Counted from the stretch's first letter, positions 52,036 to 62,165 are shown. The stretch is DNA of 64,000 nt from UBA6522 sp965221035 (GCA_965221035.1 OZ244860.1:558001-622000); one strand, 5' to 3'. Notes: generated by a model not told the origin, from the sequence alone. Numbers and translations: made by a program.

Positions 52036-53034
52036 ATGAAAAATATCACCTTGCTCTCAATCTGCCTGGCCGCCGCACTCTGCGTGACCCTTGGCGCAAG
52101 TTCGGCGCAGACCATCCTGCGAGCCTCGCATCAATGGCCTGGCGGCACCGGCGATGTCCGCGACGAGATGGTTCAGGTCATCGCCCGGGAGGTCGAGGCG
52201 GCCGACGTGGACCTGCTGATCCGGGTCTACCCGGGGCAGTCGCTGTTCAAGGCCCTGGACCAGTGGTCCGCCATCGTGCGAGGCCGCCTGGACATCACCG
52301 CCCTGCCCCTGGACTATGCCAGCGGGCGCCATCCGCAGTTCAGCGCGACCCTCATGCCGGGGCTGGTCGACAACCACGAACACGCCGCGCGGCTCAACGA
52401 TTCGGAATTCATGCAGGACATCAAGGCGGTCATCGAAGACGCCGGCGCCATGGTGCTGGCCGATGCCTGGCTGGCGGGCGGCTTTGTCTCAAACCAGCGC
52501 TGCATCCTCTGGCCCGACGACATCCGGGGCCAGGTGATCCGTGCGGCGGGACCCGCCTTCGAGCGCATGATGGTGCGCGCCGGCGCGTCCATCACCTCGA
52601 TGCCCAGTTCGGAAATCTACACGGCCATGCAGACCGGCGTGCTGGACGCGGCCAGCACCAGTTCCGCCAGCTTTGTGTCCTTCAGGATCCACGAGCACAC
52701 GACCTGCCTGACGGCGCCCGGCGAGTACGGACTGTGGTTCATGTACGAGCCGGTGCTGATCAGCCGACGCACCTGGCAAGGGCTCGACGCCGAGCAACAG
52801 GCTGCACTGCTCGCCGCCGGGCAAGCCGCCGAGGATTACTTCTTCGAGCAGGCGCAACGCCTGGATGATGAACTGGAGCAGGTTTTCTCCGAAGCCGGGG
52901 TGGAGATTGTCCACATGACCCGGGAACAGGTGGAGGCATGGCGGGCGATCGCCCAGGAGACGTCCTACGCGGTGTTCGCCGAAGAAGTCGAAGGCGGAGC
53001 CGAACTGATCGCCAAAGCGCTGGCCGTGGAGTGA
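52036..53034 (+). CDS. TRAP transporter solute-binding protein (DctP type)
   Basis: 332-residue periplasmic receptor. Signal peptide AALCVTLGASSAQ; mature start TILRASHQWPGG. Family features include the residues around IRVYPGQSLFKALDQWSAIVRG and GQVIRAAGPAFERMMVRAGA, where the Arg contacts carboxylate ligands in DctP proteins, and EIYTAMQTGVLDAASTS. A carboxylate substrate is likely but not identified. ATG 52036 starts the signal peptide; there is no Shine-Dalgarno, and the proposed -10 is only seven bases away, so the mRNA may be leaderless. Confidence 0.88.
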   Translation: MKNITLLSICLAAALCVTLGASSAQTILRASHQWPGGTGDVRDEMVQVIAREVEAADVDLLIRVYPGQSLFKALDQWSAIVRGRLDITALPLDYASGRHPQFSATLMPGLVDNHEHAARLNDSEFMQDIKAVIEDAGAMVLADAWLAGGFVSNQRCILWPDDIRGQVIRAAGPAFERMMVRAGASITSMPSSEIYTAMQTGVLDAASTSSASFVSFRIHEHTTCLTAPGEYGLWFMYEPVLISRRTWQGLDAEQQAALLAAGQAAEDYFFEQAQRLDDELEQVFSEAGVEIVHMTREQVEAWRAIAQETSYAVFAEEVEGGAELIAKALAVE

Positions 53035-53110
53035 GGCGCCCCCGACGGCAAACACGGCTGGCCCGGCGGTGTCGGCGGCGCAGCCGGCCGCAACGACGGG
53101 TTGCCCGGTC

Positions 53111-53707
53111 ATGTCGGCGGCGCGCGTGACGCCTGCCGACCGGTTCGTGGACGCCTTCGTTCGCGGCACGACCGCGCTCTCCAGGACTTGCGGCGCGCTG
53201 GCCGCGGCTTCACTCTCCGCCGGGTGCCTGGTGGTCTGCCACATGGTCCTGGTGCGCTATGTCTTTTCGCAGCCGACCATCTGGCAGACGGAGTTTGTCA
53301 CCTTCGCGGTCGTGGCCGCGACCCTGCTGGGCAGCCCGTACGTCCTGTTGACCCGTGGCCACGTCACGGTGGACCTGGTACCGCACTATCTGACCGCCCG
53401 TCCCCGTCGACACCTGGCACTGGCCGCTTCGATCCTCGCGTGGGCGGCCTGCGCGGTGCTTGCCTGGACCGGCTGGCAATACTTTCACGAAGCCTGGGAA
53501 TTCGGGTGGAGAACCGAGTCGGTTTGGGGTCCACCGCTGTGGATACCGTTGCTGACCTTGCCGGTCGGCCTTGGCATCCTCACCCTGCAGTACACGGCGG
53601 ACATTCTTTGCCTGGCGACCGGACGCCCCCGGCCACGTGACGGCCATCACGATTCCGGAAGCCCTCGGCCTCGCAACGGCCAAGGCAATGAGGAACCCGG
53701 CTCGTGA
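53111..53707 (+). CDS. TRAP transporter small permease (DctQ type)
   Basis: About 198-residue four-helix membrane protein. IWQTEFVTFAVVAATLLGSPYVLLTRGHVTVDL is the region typical of DctQ (W-x-x-E and the G-H-V-x-V-D motif, given here in part as GHVTVDL). The C-terminal tail is hydrophilic. ATG 53111 preferred; GTG 53069 is also in frame. Stop overlaps the start of the large permease (GTGA). Confidence 0.85.
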   Translation: MSAARVTPADRFVDAFVRGTTALSRTCGALAAASLSAGCLVVCHMVLVRYVFSQPTIWQTEFVTFAVVAATLLGSPYVLLTRGHVTVDLVPHYLTARPRRHLALAASILAWAACAVLAWTGWQYFHEAWEFGWRTESVWGPPLWIPLLTLPVGLGILTLQYTADILCLATGRPRPRDGHHDSGSPRPRNGQGNEEPGS

Positions 53708-55011
53708 GCCCACTGTTGATCGGAGCCTTGGTCGGCATCGCCTCGGTGGTCGTGCTGGCCAGTGGCATCCCGGTGGCGTTCGGTCTGGTGGTGATCGCTC
53801 TGGCGTTCCTTGCGCTGTTTGACGGTGTCGGCAGCCTCGTGCTCGCCGGAGAACTGTTCTTTTCGGGGTTGGCGGATTTCACGCTGGTGTCGATTCCGAT
53901 GTTCATCGCCATGGGCGCGGCGGTGGCGGCCTCCCCGGCCGGTGGCGACCTCTACGGCGCACTGGACCGCTGGCTGTATCGCATCCCCGGCGGGTTGGCG
54001 ATATCCAATCTGGGCGCCTGCGCCCTGTTCGCGGCGTTGAGCGGATCATCGCCTGCCACTTGCGCGGCAATCGGCAAGATGGGCATTCCGGAGATGCGCA
54101 AACGCGGCTACCCGGACGGCCTGGCCGCGGGTTCCATCGCCGCGGGCGGCACCCTGGGCATCCTGATCCCGCCCAGCGTGACCATGATCGTCTACGGCAT
54201 CTCCACCGGCACCTCCATCGGCCGGCTGTTCATCGCCGGCATCCTGCCCGGCCTCATGCTCACGGGCCTCTTCAGCGCCTGGTCCATGGTGCATGCCTGG
54301 CGGGACGGGTTCGGTCGCATCCGGGAGCGGCGCCGGCTAAACCTGCTGGAAAATCTGCGGCATGGGGTCCGGGTCCTGCCGTTCCTGCTCATCGTGATCG
54401 GCATTCTCTACGTGCTGTATGGCGGCGTCGCGACCCCGTCGGAGGCCGCGGGCGTCGGCGCGATGCTGTGCCTGGTCATGGTGGCCGTGGTCTACAGGAT
54501 ATGGAATCCGGCCAGGCTGTGGCGAATCATCCGCAGCAGCACCCGCGAAAGCGTCATGATCATGATGATCATCGCGGCGGCGGCGCTGTTCAGCTACATG
54601 CTGTCGAGCCTGTTCGTGACCCAGTCCATCGCCCAGTGGATTGCAGACATGGAGGTCAATCGCTGGCTGCTGCTCGCGATGATCAACATCTTCCTGCTGT
54701 TTGCGGGCTTCTTCCTGCCGCCCGTGGCCGTCATCCTGATGACCGCGCCCATCCTGATGCCCATCGTCCTGCAGGCGGGGTTCGATCCCTACTGGTTTGC
54801 GGTAATACTCACCATCAACATGGAGATCGGCCTGATCACGCCGCCGGTCGGCCTGAATCTCTACGTGATCGACGGCATCGCGCCGGACGTGGGGCTGCCG
54901 AAGATCCTGCGAGGCGCCCTGCCCTACGTGCTGCTCATGGTGCTGGGGATCGTGTTGCTGTGCCTCTTCCCCGGCATCGCCACCTGGCTGCCGGAGAGGC
55001 TACTGGGTTAG
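53704..55011 (+). CDS. TRAP transporter large permease (DctM type)
   Basis: 435-residue, about 12-helix sodium-driven carrier. GALFAALSGSSPATCAAIGK-like region (here ACALFAALSGSSPATCAAIG), GTLGILIPPSVTMIVYGI and EIGLITPPVGLNLYVIDGI are the two inverted-repeat signatures of DctM. GTG start overlapping the dctQ stop. With the two genes before it, it forms a complete TRAP system. Confidence 0.93.
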   Translation: MSPLLIGALVGIASVVVLASGIPVAFGLVVIALAFLALFDGVGSLVLAGELFFSGLADFTLVSIPMFIAMGAAVAASPAGGDLYGALDRWLYRIPGGLAISNLGACALFAALSGSSPATCAAIGKMGIPEMRKRGYPDGLAAGSIAAGGTLGILIPPSVTMIVYGISTGTSIGRLFIAGILPGLMLTGLFSAWSMVHAWRDGFGRIRERRRLNLLENLRHGVRVLPFLLIVIGILYVLYGGVATPSEAAGVGAMLCLVMVAVVYRIWNPARLWRIIRSSTRESVMIMMIIAAAALFSYMLSSLFVTQSIAQWIADMEVNRWLLLAMINIFLLFAGFFLPPVAVILMTAPILMPIVLQAGFDPYWFAVILTINMEIGLITPPVGLNLYVIDGIAPDVGLPKILRGALPYVLLMVLGIVLLCLFPGIATWLPERLLG

Positions 55012-55101
55012 ACCAGTCTCCACCGTGCTTCAAGTTTCTGGTTGTTTTGTCCTGATATTCATGCTTGACGCAGAGTGGGGCAGTCCCCAACATGTGACCT
55101 A

Positions 55102-55353
55102 ATGATCTCACTCACTCTTGACACCCTGAAGGCCGCCAAGGCTCTGCGGGCAGCCGGTTTTGACGATGCCCAGACCGAAGCCGTAATCGCCACGGTCAGC
55201 CATGCGGTTGGCGGCAACATGGCCACGAAGACCGATCTTCAGCAACTCGAACTGCGCATTACCCATCGGTTCGAATCGCTCTACAAGCACCTCTGGGCGA
55301 TGTCGCTTGGCATTGTCATCGCCGTCGTTGCGCTTATGAGGCTGCTATCCTGA
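55102..55353 (+). CDS. DUF1640-like coiled-coil membrane protein
   Basis: 83-residue protein: N-terminal helix with FDDAQTEAVIATVSHAV, a coiled coil containing ATKTDLQQLELRITHRFESL, and a C-terminal membrane helix (AMSLGIVIAVVALMRLL). This pattern fits the DUF1640/CCDC90 group. Members often lie near mobile genes and have no firm function. It converges with the molybdenum hydroxylase genes. Confidence 0.7.
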   Translation: MISLTLDTLKAAKALRAAGFDDAQTEAVIATVSHAVGGNMATKTDLQQLELRITHRFESLYKHLWAMSLGIVIAVVALMRLLS

Positions 55354-55393
55354 CGATGCGCAACACCGAATACGGGCGTGGTGCCTCCCCGAG

Positions 55394-57586
55394 TCACGTC
55401 CAATTCAGGTCGTGCCGGTTGATTGGCGTCGAGCGAATCCGTTTCCCGGTGGCAAAGTAGATCGCATTGGCGACCGCCGGGGGTGTCGGCGGACCTCCAG
55501 GTTCGCCCATCCCGCCCCACCAGCCGTCCTGCGAAAGGGCAAAATGTACCTCGACCTCCGGCATCTGGTGCATTCGCATCAGTTGGTAGGTATCGAAGTT
55601 GCTGTTCACGAAACGCCCGTCCTCAAGATTCAGCCCGCCGTACAGCGCGTGCGAGAGTTCCCAGCAGACCGAGCCCTCGATCTGCTCGGCGCCGTTGTGC
55701 GGATTGATCATGTAGCCGCTGTTCATGACGAGTACGACCTTCTCCACGGAAAGCTGGCCGCTGCGACTCACCGATACCGTGGCGCAGGCGCCGCAAATCG
55801 AGCCGTGATCCTCGACGACCGCCACACCCATGCCCTCGCCCCTGGGCAGATCGGTGGTGAATCCGGAGACCTCCTTCAGCTTCAGGAGCACGCGCTGCCA
55901 GCGTTCCAGGCCCCGCGTCATCTCGATGCGCCACTCCAGCGGGTCCCAGTCACCGGCCAGCGCCATCTCGTCGACGAACTGCTCGATGATGAATCCGTTC
56001 TGATTCGCCCCCGGCGCACGATGCGTCGCTGTAGGGATGTGGACGGCGACGTTGTGCCGCTCGTGCCGCCTGTTGGCAACGAGATAGGGCATCGTGCTGA
56101 TGGAATAGTCGGCCGTGGCAGGACCGATGCTCTCCACACCGCCGTGGTTGAACCAGACCGCGCGCGAGAAAAAGGCCTCCGGCAGGCCATTGTCTCCCAG
56201 CGAAGCCATGAGCCGCGTGTGCACCGGCGGCCGCTGCTTGTCCTGCATGATGTCCTCTTCGCGCGACCAGATCACCTGCACCGGACGGCCGACCTGCCGG
56301 GATATTTCCGCCGCCTGCCGGGTCACGGCGGTGGAGCCGCCTCCATTGCCGCCGAACGCACCGCCTAGAAAGCCGGTATGGACGAATACGTCACGGGTGT
56401 CGCGACCCAGGTGCTGCGCAACGACCTGCAGAGGCGCCGCCTGATTCTGGGCCGGTGACCACACGTCCACACGCGCGTCCGTGACGCTCACCGTGGCGTT
56501 GATCGGCTCCATGCGCGCGTGGGTCTCCCAGGGACGATGGTATTCGGCCGTCAGCGTCCGCCCGGAGGCGGCAATCATGCCGAGTGCGTCCCCGCCCGAC
56601 TCATGGCTCACCTCGCCCGGTTCTTCCAGCAGTCTGCCGGCGTGCTCCGCCTGGGTCGCGTTGCTGACTTCGCCCTCCGGGCCGTAGTCCCATTCGACGG
56701 GCATCAGGTCCAGCGCGGTCTTCGCCCGGTACCAGGTATCGGCGACCACCGCGACGCCGTTCTGCATGTCGGTTGTGGACCTGCGGCCTTCGACCGCCTT
56801 GAGCTCGATCGCGGCAATGACGCCGGGACGGTCCCTGACCGCGTCAAAATCGTAGCTTCGGAGTCCGCCCCATGGGACCGGACAGCTCTTCACGGCCGCA
56901 TACACCATCCCTTCCAGGCGCGTGTCAATGGTGAAATGCGCGCTGCCGTTGACCTTCGGCGGTGCATCCAGGCGCAGCGTCGGCTGGCCCAGCAACCACC
57001 ACTCGCCCGGCGGCTTGATGGCCGGCTCCCGATCCAGTTCGATTCCGGCCGCCGCGCCGGCAAACTCCGCATACGCGGCGCTGCGTCCGCCGGCGCTCAG
57101 CATGCCCTGCTTCGCGACCACTTCGGAACGCTCCACGCCCCAGGCCTGCGCCGCCGCCGCCTTCAGCCGCTCCCGCGCCGACGCGCCCGCCTGCATGATG
57201 TGCGGGTGCTGATGGCGGACCAGTTGCGAGCCGTGGGTGGTCGTGACGATATACTCCTCGCCCTGGTTGACATGACGGTTCATGTCCGCGAACACGGCCT
57301 GGACGCTGTCCCAGGGCACATCGAGTTCCTCGGCGACCATCATCGAGACCGATGTCAGGGCGCCCTGACCCTGCTCCGTGTGGGGAACGCGAATCGTCAC
57401 GGTACCGTCCACGTCGATCGCCAGCCACGCATTGATTTCCTCGCCGCCCGTAGGCGTCGTCCACGGCTTCGGCGCCACCGCTGCGGCCCATGCGCCAGGG
57501 ATGCGAAAACCGAGCAGCAGGCCACCGCCGGCTCCTGCCATAGTCCTGATCAGCGTGCGGCGCGATAGCTTCATGTCCATGTCCAC
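55394..57586 (-). CDS. Molybdopterin subunit of an IorB-type hydroxylase, Tat-exported
   Basis: 730-residue large subunit of a two-component molybdenum hydroxylase like isoquinoline 1-oxidoreductase (IorB) or aldehyde/nicotinate dehydrogenases of Proteobacteria. Tat signal KLSRRTLIRTMAGAGGGLLLG. Cofactor motifs: TEQGQGALTSVSMMVAEEL, GFLGGAFGGNGGGS, THRAPGANQNGFIIEQF, and the catalytic Glu in GGMGEPGGPP near the C-terminus. It is encoded nine bases after the 2Fe-2S partner. Location should be periplasmic, with electrons probably going to a cytochrome. Substrate unknown. Confidence 0.9.
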   Translation of the reverse strand: MDMDMKLSRRTLIRTMAGAGGGLLLGFRIPGAWAAAVAPKPWTTPTGGEEINAWLAIDVDGTVTIRVPHTEQGQGALTSVSMMVAEELDVPWDSVQAVFADMNRHVNQGEEYIVTTTHGSQLVRHQHPHIMQAGASARERLKAAAAQAWGVERSEVVAKQGMLSAGGRSAAYAEFAGAAAGIELDREPAIKPPGEWWLLGQPTLRLDAPPKVNGSAHFTIDTRLEGMVYAAVKSCPVPWGGLRSYDFDAVRDRPGVIAAIELKAVEGRRSTTDMQNGVAVVADTWYRAKTALDLMPVEWDYGPEGEVSNATQAEHAGRLLEEPGEVSHESGGDALGMIAASGRTLTAEYHRPWETHARMEPINATVSVTDARVDVWSPAQNQAAPLQVVAQHLGRDTRDVFVHTGFLGGAFGGNGGGSTAVTRQAAEISRQVGRPVQVIWSREEDIMQDKQRPPVHTRLMASLGDNGLPEAFFSRAVWFNHGGVESIGPATADYSISTMPYLVANRRHERHNVAVHIPTATHRAPGANQNGFIIEQFVDEMALAGDWDPLEWRIEMTRGLERWQRVLLKLKEVSGFTTDLPRGEGMGVAVVEDHGSICGACATVSVSRSGQLSVEKVVLVMNSGYMINPHNGAEQIEGSVCWELSHALYGGLNLEDGRFVNSNFDTYQLMRMHQMPEVEVHFALSQDGWWGGMGEPGGPPTPPAVANAIYFATGKRIRSTPINRHDLNWT

Positions 57587-57595
57587 CCTGCCCCC

Positions 57596-58057
57596 TCAAC
57601 CTTTCGCGATTTCGGCCGCGCGATGAATAGCCCGCCGAATGCGAAGATAAGTGCCGCACCGGCACAGATTGCCGGCCATGGCCGTGTCGATCTCGCTGTC
57701 GCTCGGATCGGGCGTCCGCGACAGCAGTGCCGCGGCCGACATGATCTGCCCGGACTGGCAGTAACCGCACTGCGGCACCGTGTCCTCGATCCAGGCCTGC
57801 TGCACCGGATGGCTGTTGTCGTCCGACAATCCCTCGATCGTGGTGATCTCGCGGCCGACCGCGCTCGCGGCGGTCGTGCTGCAGGCCCTCACAGGCTGGC
57901 CGTCGATATGCACCGTGCAGACCCCACATTGCGCGATGCCACAACCGTACTTGGTCCCGGTCAGCCCGATGTTGTCACGCAACACCCACAACAACGGCGT
58001 CTCGGGTTCGGCATCGACCTCGTGGGCCGTGCCGTTGACATTCAGTGTGAAAGGCAT
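57596..58057 (-). CDS. 2Fe-2S subunit of the IorAB-type hydroxylase
   Basis: 153-residue subunit with both [2Fe-2S] sites: YGCGIAQCGVCTVHIDG plus RACSTT, and QCGYCQSGQIMSAAAL with GNLCRCGTYLRIRRA. The ATG has a very strong ribosome site (GGAGGGAGG). It has no signal peptide and would be carried out with the Tat-tagged large subunit. No FAD subunit is encoded, unlike the cluster at 25-29 kb. Confidence 0.93.
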   Translation of the reverse strand: MPFTLNVNGTAHEVDAEPETPLLWVLRDNIGLTGTKYGCGIAQCGVCTVHIDGQPVRACSTTAASAVGREITTIEGLSDDNSHPVQQAWIEDTVPQCGYCQSGQIMSAAALLSRTPDPSDSEIDTAMAGNLCRCGTYLRIRRAIHRAAEIAKG

Positions 58058-58166
58058 TTTTGCCTCCCTCCGAGGTAATGAACCTTGGTCCCCATACTAG
58101 CCGATTCAGCACGCGCCCGCCGTATTGAAACCCTGCAATTTGAATTTGAACCCGTCCAGTCAATCC

Positions 58167-58210
58167 TTGACTGATGCGTCGTACACCCTTTGACTGACGC
58201 GTCGTCTACC
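58167..58210. promoter_or_regulatory. Two direct copies of the 21-bp shared motif
   Basis: TTGACTGATGCGTCGTACACC (58167) and TTGACTGACGCGTCGTCTACC (58190), 23 bases apart, about two helical turns. They lie upstream of the IorAB-type genes and after the FAH gene end. The same sequence type precedes the TRAP operon at 51999. Confidence 0.65.
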
Positions 58211-58232
58211 GGAGACGCCAGCAAACGGCAGG

Positions 58233-59108
58233 CTATTCTTCGTCCCTGACCGCGTTAACCAGCGTGCCGATCTCCGGAACCGAGACTTCAACCACGTCCC
58301 CGTGCCGAAGAAATTTCGGCGGATCGAACCGCGCTCCCGCGCCGGTGGGCGTGCCGGTGGCGATCACGTCCCCGGGCTGCAGGCGCATGAAGGTCGACAG
58401 GTAGCTGACCAGGTAGTCGAACGGAAACAGTAGGTTGGCGGTGGTATCGTCCTGCCGGACTTCCCCGTTCACCGTCGTTGTCAGGTGCAGGGCGTCCCTG
58501 CCTTCAAGTTCATCGCTGGTGACCATCCACGGTCCCAGGCTGCCTGATCGCTCGAAGTTCTTCCCCTGGGTGACATTGAAGCGGGCGTGCCGCAGCCAGT
58601 CCCTGACCGAACCCTCGTTCATCAACGTGAACCCGGCGACATGGTTCCATACGCGCTCCCGCGGGATTCGCCGACCCGGCTTGCCGATGATCAGCACGAT
58701 CTCGCCTTCATAGTCCAGTTGCTCGGACTCCGGAGGCCTCAGGATCGGTTCCCTGTGCCCCACCAGCGACTCCCTCGTGCGAAGAAAGACGCTGGGGTAT
58801 TTCGCCTGGCTCTTCTTTTCCCGATACTCCGCGTTGCGGTCACCGTAATTCACGCCGATACAGATGATTTTCTGGGGATCCGGCACGGTGGGCAGGTAGC
58901 GGATCTCCTCCAGCGCAAGGTCGGCATCGGCGCGGGCGATGATCGCCTCAAGTTCAGCCATGTCGGCCTCCCCGGCACCGTTCTCCAACCACCCGCGCAG
59001 CGTGCGCCGGCCGTCGCCCAGACGGCTGCCCAGGTCGACGATGCCATCCCCCTTGACCGCACCGAAACAGGCGGCTCCGGTGGAGGACTCGAAACTCAAC
59101 AGGCGCAT
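58233..59108 (-). CDS. Fumarylacetoacetate hydrolase (FAH) family enzyme
   Basis: 291-residue FAH-fold enzyme. ICIGVNYGDRNAEY starts the catalytic domain; metal ligands are in LDYEGEIVLIIGK (E-x-E) and the FMNEGSVRDW-type segment (here TLMNEGSVRDW), with NVTQGKNFERSGSLGPWMV and DVIATGTPTGAGA as family signatures. Members include HpaG-type decarboxylase/isomerases, acylpyruvases and ureidoglycolate lyase. Beside CHM isomerase and CHMS dehydrogenase genes it is probably the HpaG-like step, though HpaG usually has two FAH domains and this has one. ATG 59108 chosen. Confidence 0.87.
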   Translation of the reverse strand: MRLLSFESSTGAACFGAVKGDGIVDLGSRLGDGRRTLRGWLENGAGEADMAELEAIIARADADLALEEIRYLPTVPDPQKIICIGVNYGDRNAEYREKKSQAKYPSVFLRTRESLVGHREPILRPPESEQLDYEGEIVLIIGKPGRRIPRERVWNHVAGFTLMNEGSVRDWLRHARFNVTQGKNFERSGSLGPWMVTSDELEGRDALHLTTTVNGEVRQDDTTANLLFPFDYLVSYLSTFMRLQPGDVIATGTPTGAGARFDPPKFLRHGDVVEVSVPEIGTLVNAVRDEE

Positions 59109-59189
59109 CGGGCCAGGCTCACCGTCTGCCGTGGCATGCGACAACCCTGCCGGCCGTGACCGTACGCACATGCCAGCGCATCAATCGCA

Positions 59190-60125
59190 TCAGGCCGCGC
59201 TCGCGGGCAGCAATCCGGCTCGCTCGAGCACGCCGTCGAGGCGCCGCTCTAGCTCCGCGGTGGCCGGCATCATGGGCGGACGGTGTTCATTGTGGGTCAG
59301 CAGGCCCATGCGCCGCATCATGTACTTCATGGGAATCGGATTGGTGTCGTAGAAGACCGCCTGATTGAGCTCGAAAAGTGCGTGGTGCAGTTCCCGGCCC
59401 CGCACCAGGTCGCCGTCCCACACCGCCCGGCAGATTTCCGCGAGCGGGCCGGGCTTGAGGTTGCCGACGGCGTTCATGAGTCCGCAGGCGCCGATGGCCA
59501 TCTCGGGGAAGCTCAATTCCTCAAGTCCCACGAAGATCTTGAAGTCCGGTCCGAAGGCGTTGAGGCATTCCGACACAAGTCCGAGATCGTTGACGGCGTG
59601 CTTCATGCCCACGAAGTGCTCGAACTGGTCCTTGAGCGCGCTGAACGTGTCCAGGGTGACGCTCACGGCGGCCCTGCCGGGTATGTGGTAGACCATCCAC
59701 GGCGTGTCGTGTCCTGCGGCCAGTTGCCGGTAGTATTCCACCAGCCCGCGTTGGGGCGGTCTGATGTAATAAGGCGTCACGATCAGGAGCGCGTCCACGC
59801 CGGCCTCTACGGCATGGTCCGTGAGTTGGCGTGTTTCGGCCAGCGACTGGGATCCGGTCGCCGCGACCACGGGGATGCGCCCGTTGACCGTCTCCATCGC
59901 TAGTGTCACCAGCCGGTTTCTCTCCTCGACGCTCAGGCACGAAGGCTCTGCGCTGGTGCCGTTTACCAGGATGCCGTGGGAACCGTTGTCGACCTGGAAT
60001 TCCACCAGGCGACGGTACGCGCCGTAGTCGACCGCACCGTCGCGGAACGGCGTGATGACGGGTGGAATCGACCCCTTCAATCTGTCATGTGGATGGTGAT
60101 GAGTCACGGCAAAGCGGCAGTTCAT
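59190..60125 (-). CDS. DapA/NAL-family aldolase
   Basis: 311-residue class I aldolase of the dihydrodipicolinate synthase / N-acetylneuraminate lyase family. The Schiff-base Lys is in HFVGMKHAVNDLG, the Tyr in IVTPYYIRPPQRGLVEYY, and the substrate loop reads NGTSAEPSCLS (usually GTTGE). Real DapA is unlikely, given the pathway context; it could cleave the 2-oxo-4-hydroxy acid at the end of a meta pathway, replacing HpaI. Divergent from the isomerase operon. An internal start near LKGSIPPVIT is possible. Confidence 0.85.
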   Translation of the reverse strand: MNCRFAVTHHHPHDRLKGSIPPVITPFRDGAVDYGAYRRLVEFQVDNGSHGILVNGTSAEPSCLSVEERNRLVTLAMETVNGRIPVVAATGSQSLAETRQLTDHAVEAGVDALLIVTPYYIRPPQRGLVEYYRQLAAGHDTPWMVYHIPGRAAVSVTLDTFSALKDQFEHFVGMKHAVNDLGLVSECLNAFGPDFKIFVGLEELSFPEMAIGACGLMNAVGNLKPGPLAEICRAVWDGDLVRGRELHHALFELNQAVFYDTNPIPMKYMMRRMGLLTHNEHRPPMMPATAELERRLDGVLERAGLLPASAA

Positions 60126-60173
60126 GCGGCCAATGGCCGGGCGGGCAGAACGGGAACCTGGGCAGATTGTCTA

Positions 60174-60179
60174 TATAAT
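60174..60179 (+). promoter_or_regulatory. -10 element of the meta-cleavage operon
   Basis: Perfect TATAAT in the 91-base gap between divergent genes; the sequence at the -35 position (near CGGGAA) is poor, so activator dependence is plausible. Confidence 0.55.
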
Positions 60180-60181
60180 GC

Positions 60182-60209
60182 ACGCGTTTTCAAGCCGAGC
60201 AAAACGCGT
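60182..60209. promoter_or_regulatory. Inverted repeat at the operon start
   Basis: ACGCGTTTT and AAAACGCGT, perfect nine-base arms with a ten-base spacer. It begins two bases after the -10 and ends seven bases before the first ATG, so it covers the transcription start and the ribosome-binding region: either an operator or a 5' hairpin. Confidence 0.65.
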
Positions 60210-60216
60210 CGCCCGA

Positions 60217-60638
60217 ATGCCGCACCTGATTGTGGAATATTCCGCAAACGTCGAAGACCGCATCGATCTCGACGGACTCCTCGACCGGCTCCATGACGCT
60301 GCCGCGGACTACGACGTGTTTCCACTTGGAGGACTGCGGGTCCGGGCCGCACGCCGGGACCATTACCGCGTCGCCGACGGCCATCCGGACAACGGCTTCG
60401 TCCACATCACCGCCCTCATCGGTCACGGTCGACCGCTTGAAGTGCGCGAGGAAGTCGGGCGAGGGCTGTTCGAGGTGATCTGCGACCAGCTGGATGCTCC
60501 GTTCAAGGAAAATCCCCTTGCGATCTCCTTCAACATCAAGGAGTTTCATCCTACACTTAATTTCAAGAAGAATAACCTGCATGAATACGTTCGTGCGCGT
60601 GCGGAGGAATCCGGTGCGCCGCCAGCGGCAGACCGATC

Positions 60639-60642
<4 letters not shown>
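60217..60642 (+). CDS. 5-carboxymethyl-2-hydroxymuconate isomerase (CHMI)
   Basis: 141-residue tautomerase superfamily enzyme of the homoprotocatechuate meta pathway (HpaF/HpcD type). It begins MPHLIVEYSANVE: Pro2, exposed after Met removal, is the catalytic base. GGLRVRAARRDHYRVADGHPD and FVHITALIGHGR are CHMI signatures. ATG 60217 follows from the need for the N-terminal Pro; the earlier frame at 60124 is untranslated. No Shine-Dalgarno is visible. Translation is coupled to the dehydrogenase (ATGA). Confidence 0.9.
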
Positions 60643-62153
<1,511 letters not shown>

Positions 62154-62165
62154 CGCGGCGGCACG

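Noticed and set aside
59190..60125. Housekeeping dihydrodipicolinate synthase dapA
   Set aside because: The substrate loop differs from true DapA and the gene lies in an aromatic degradation cluster; the family is used for many aldolases.
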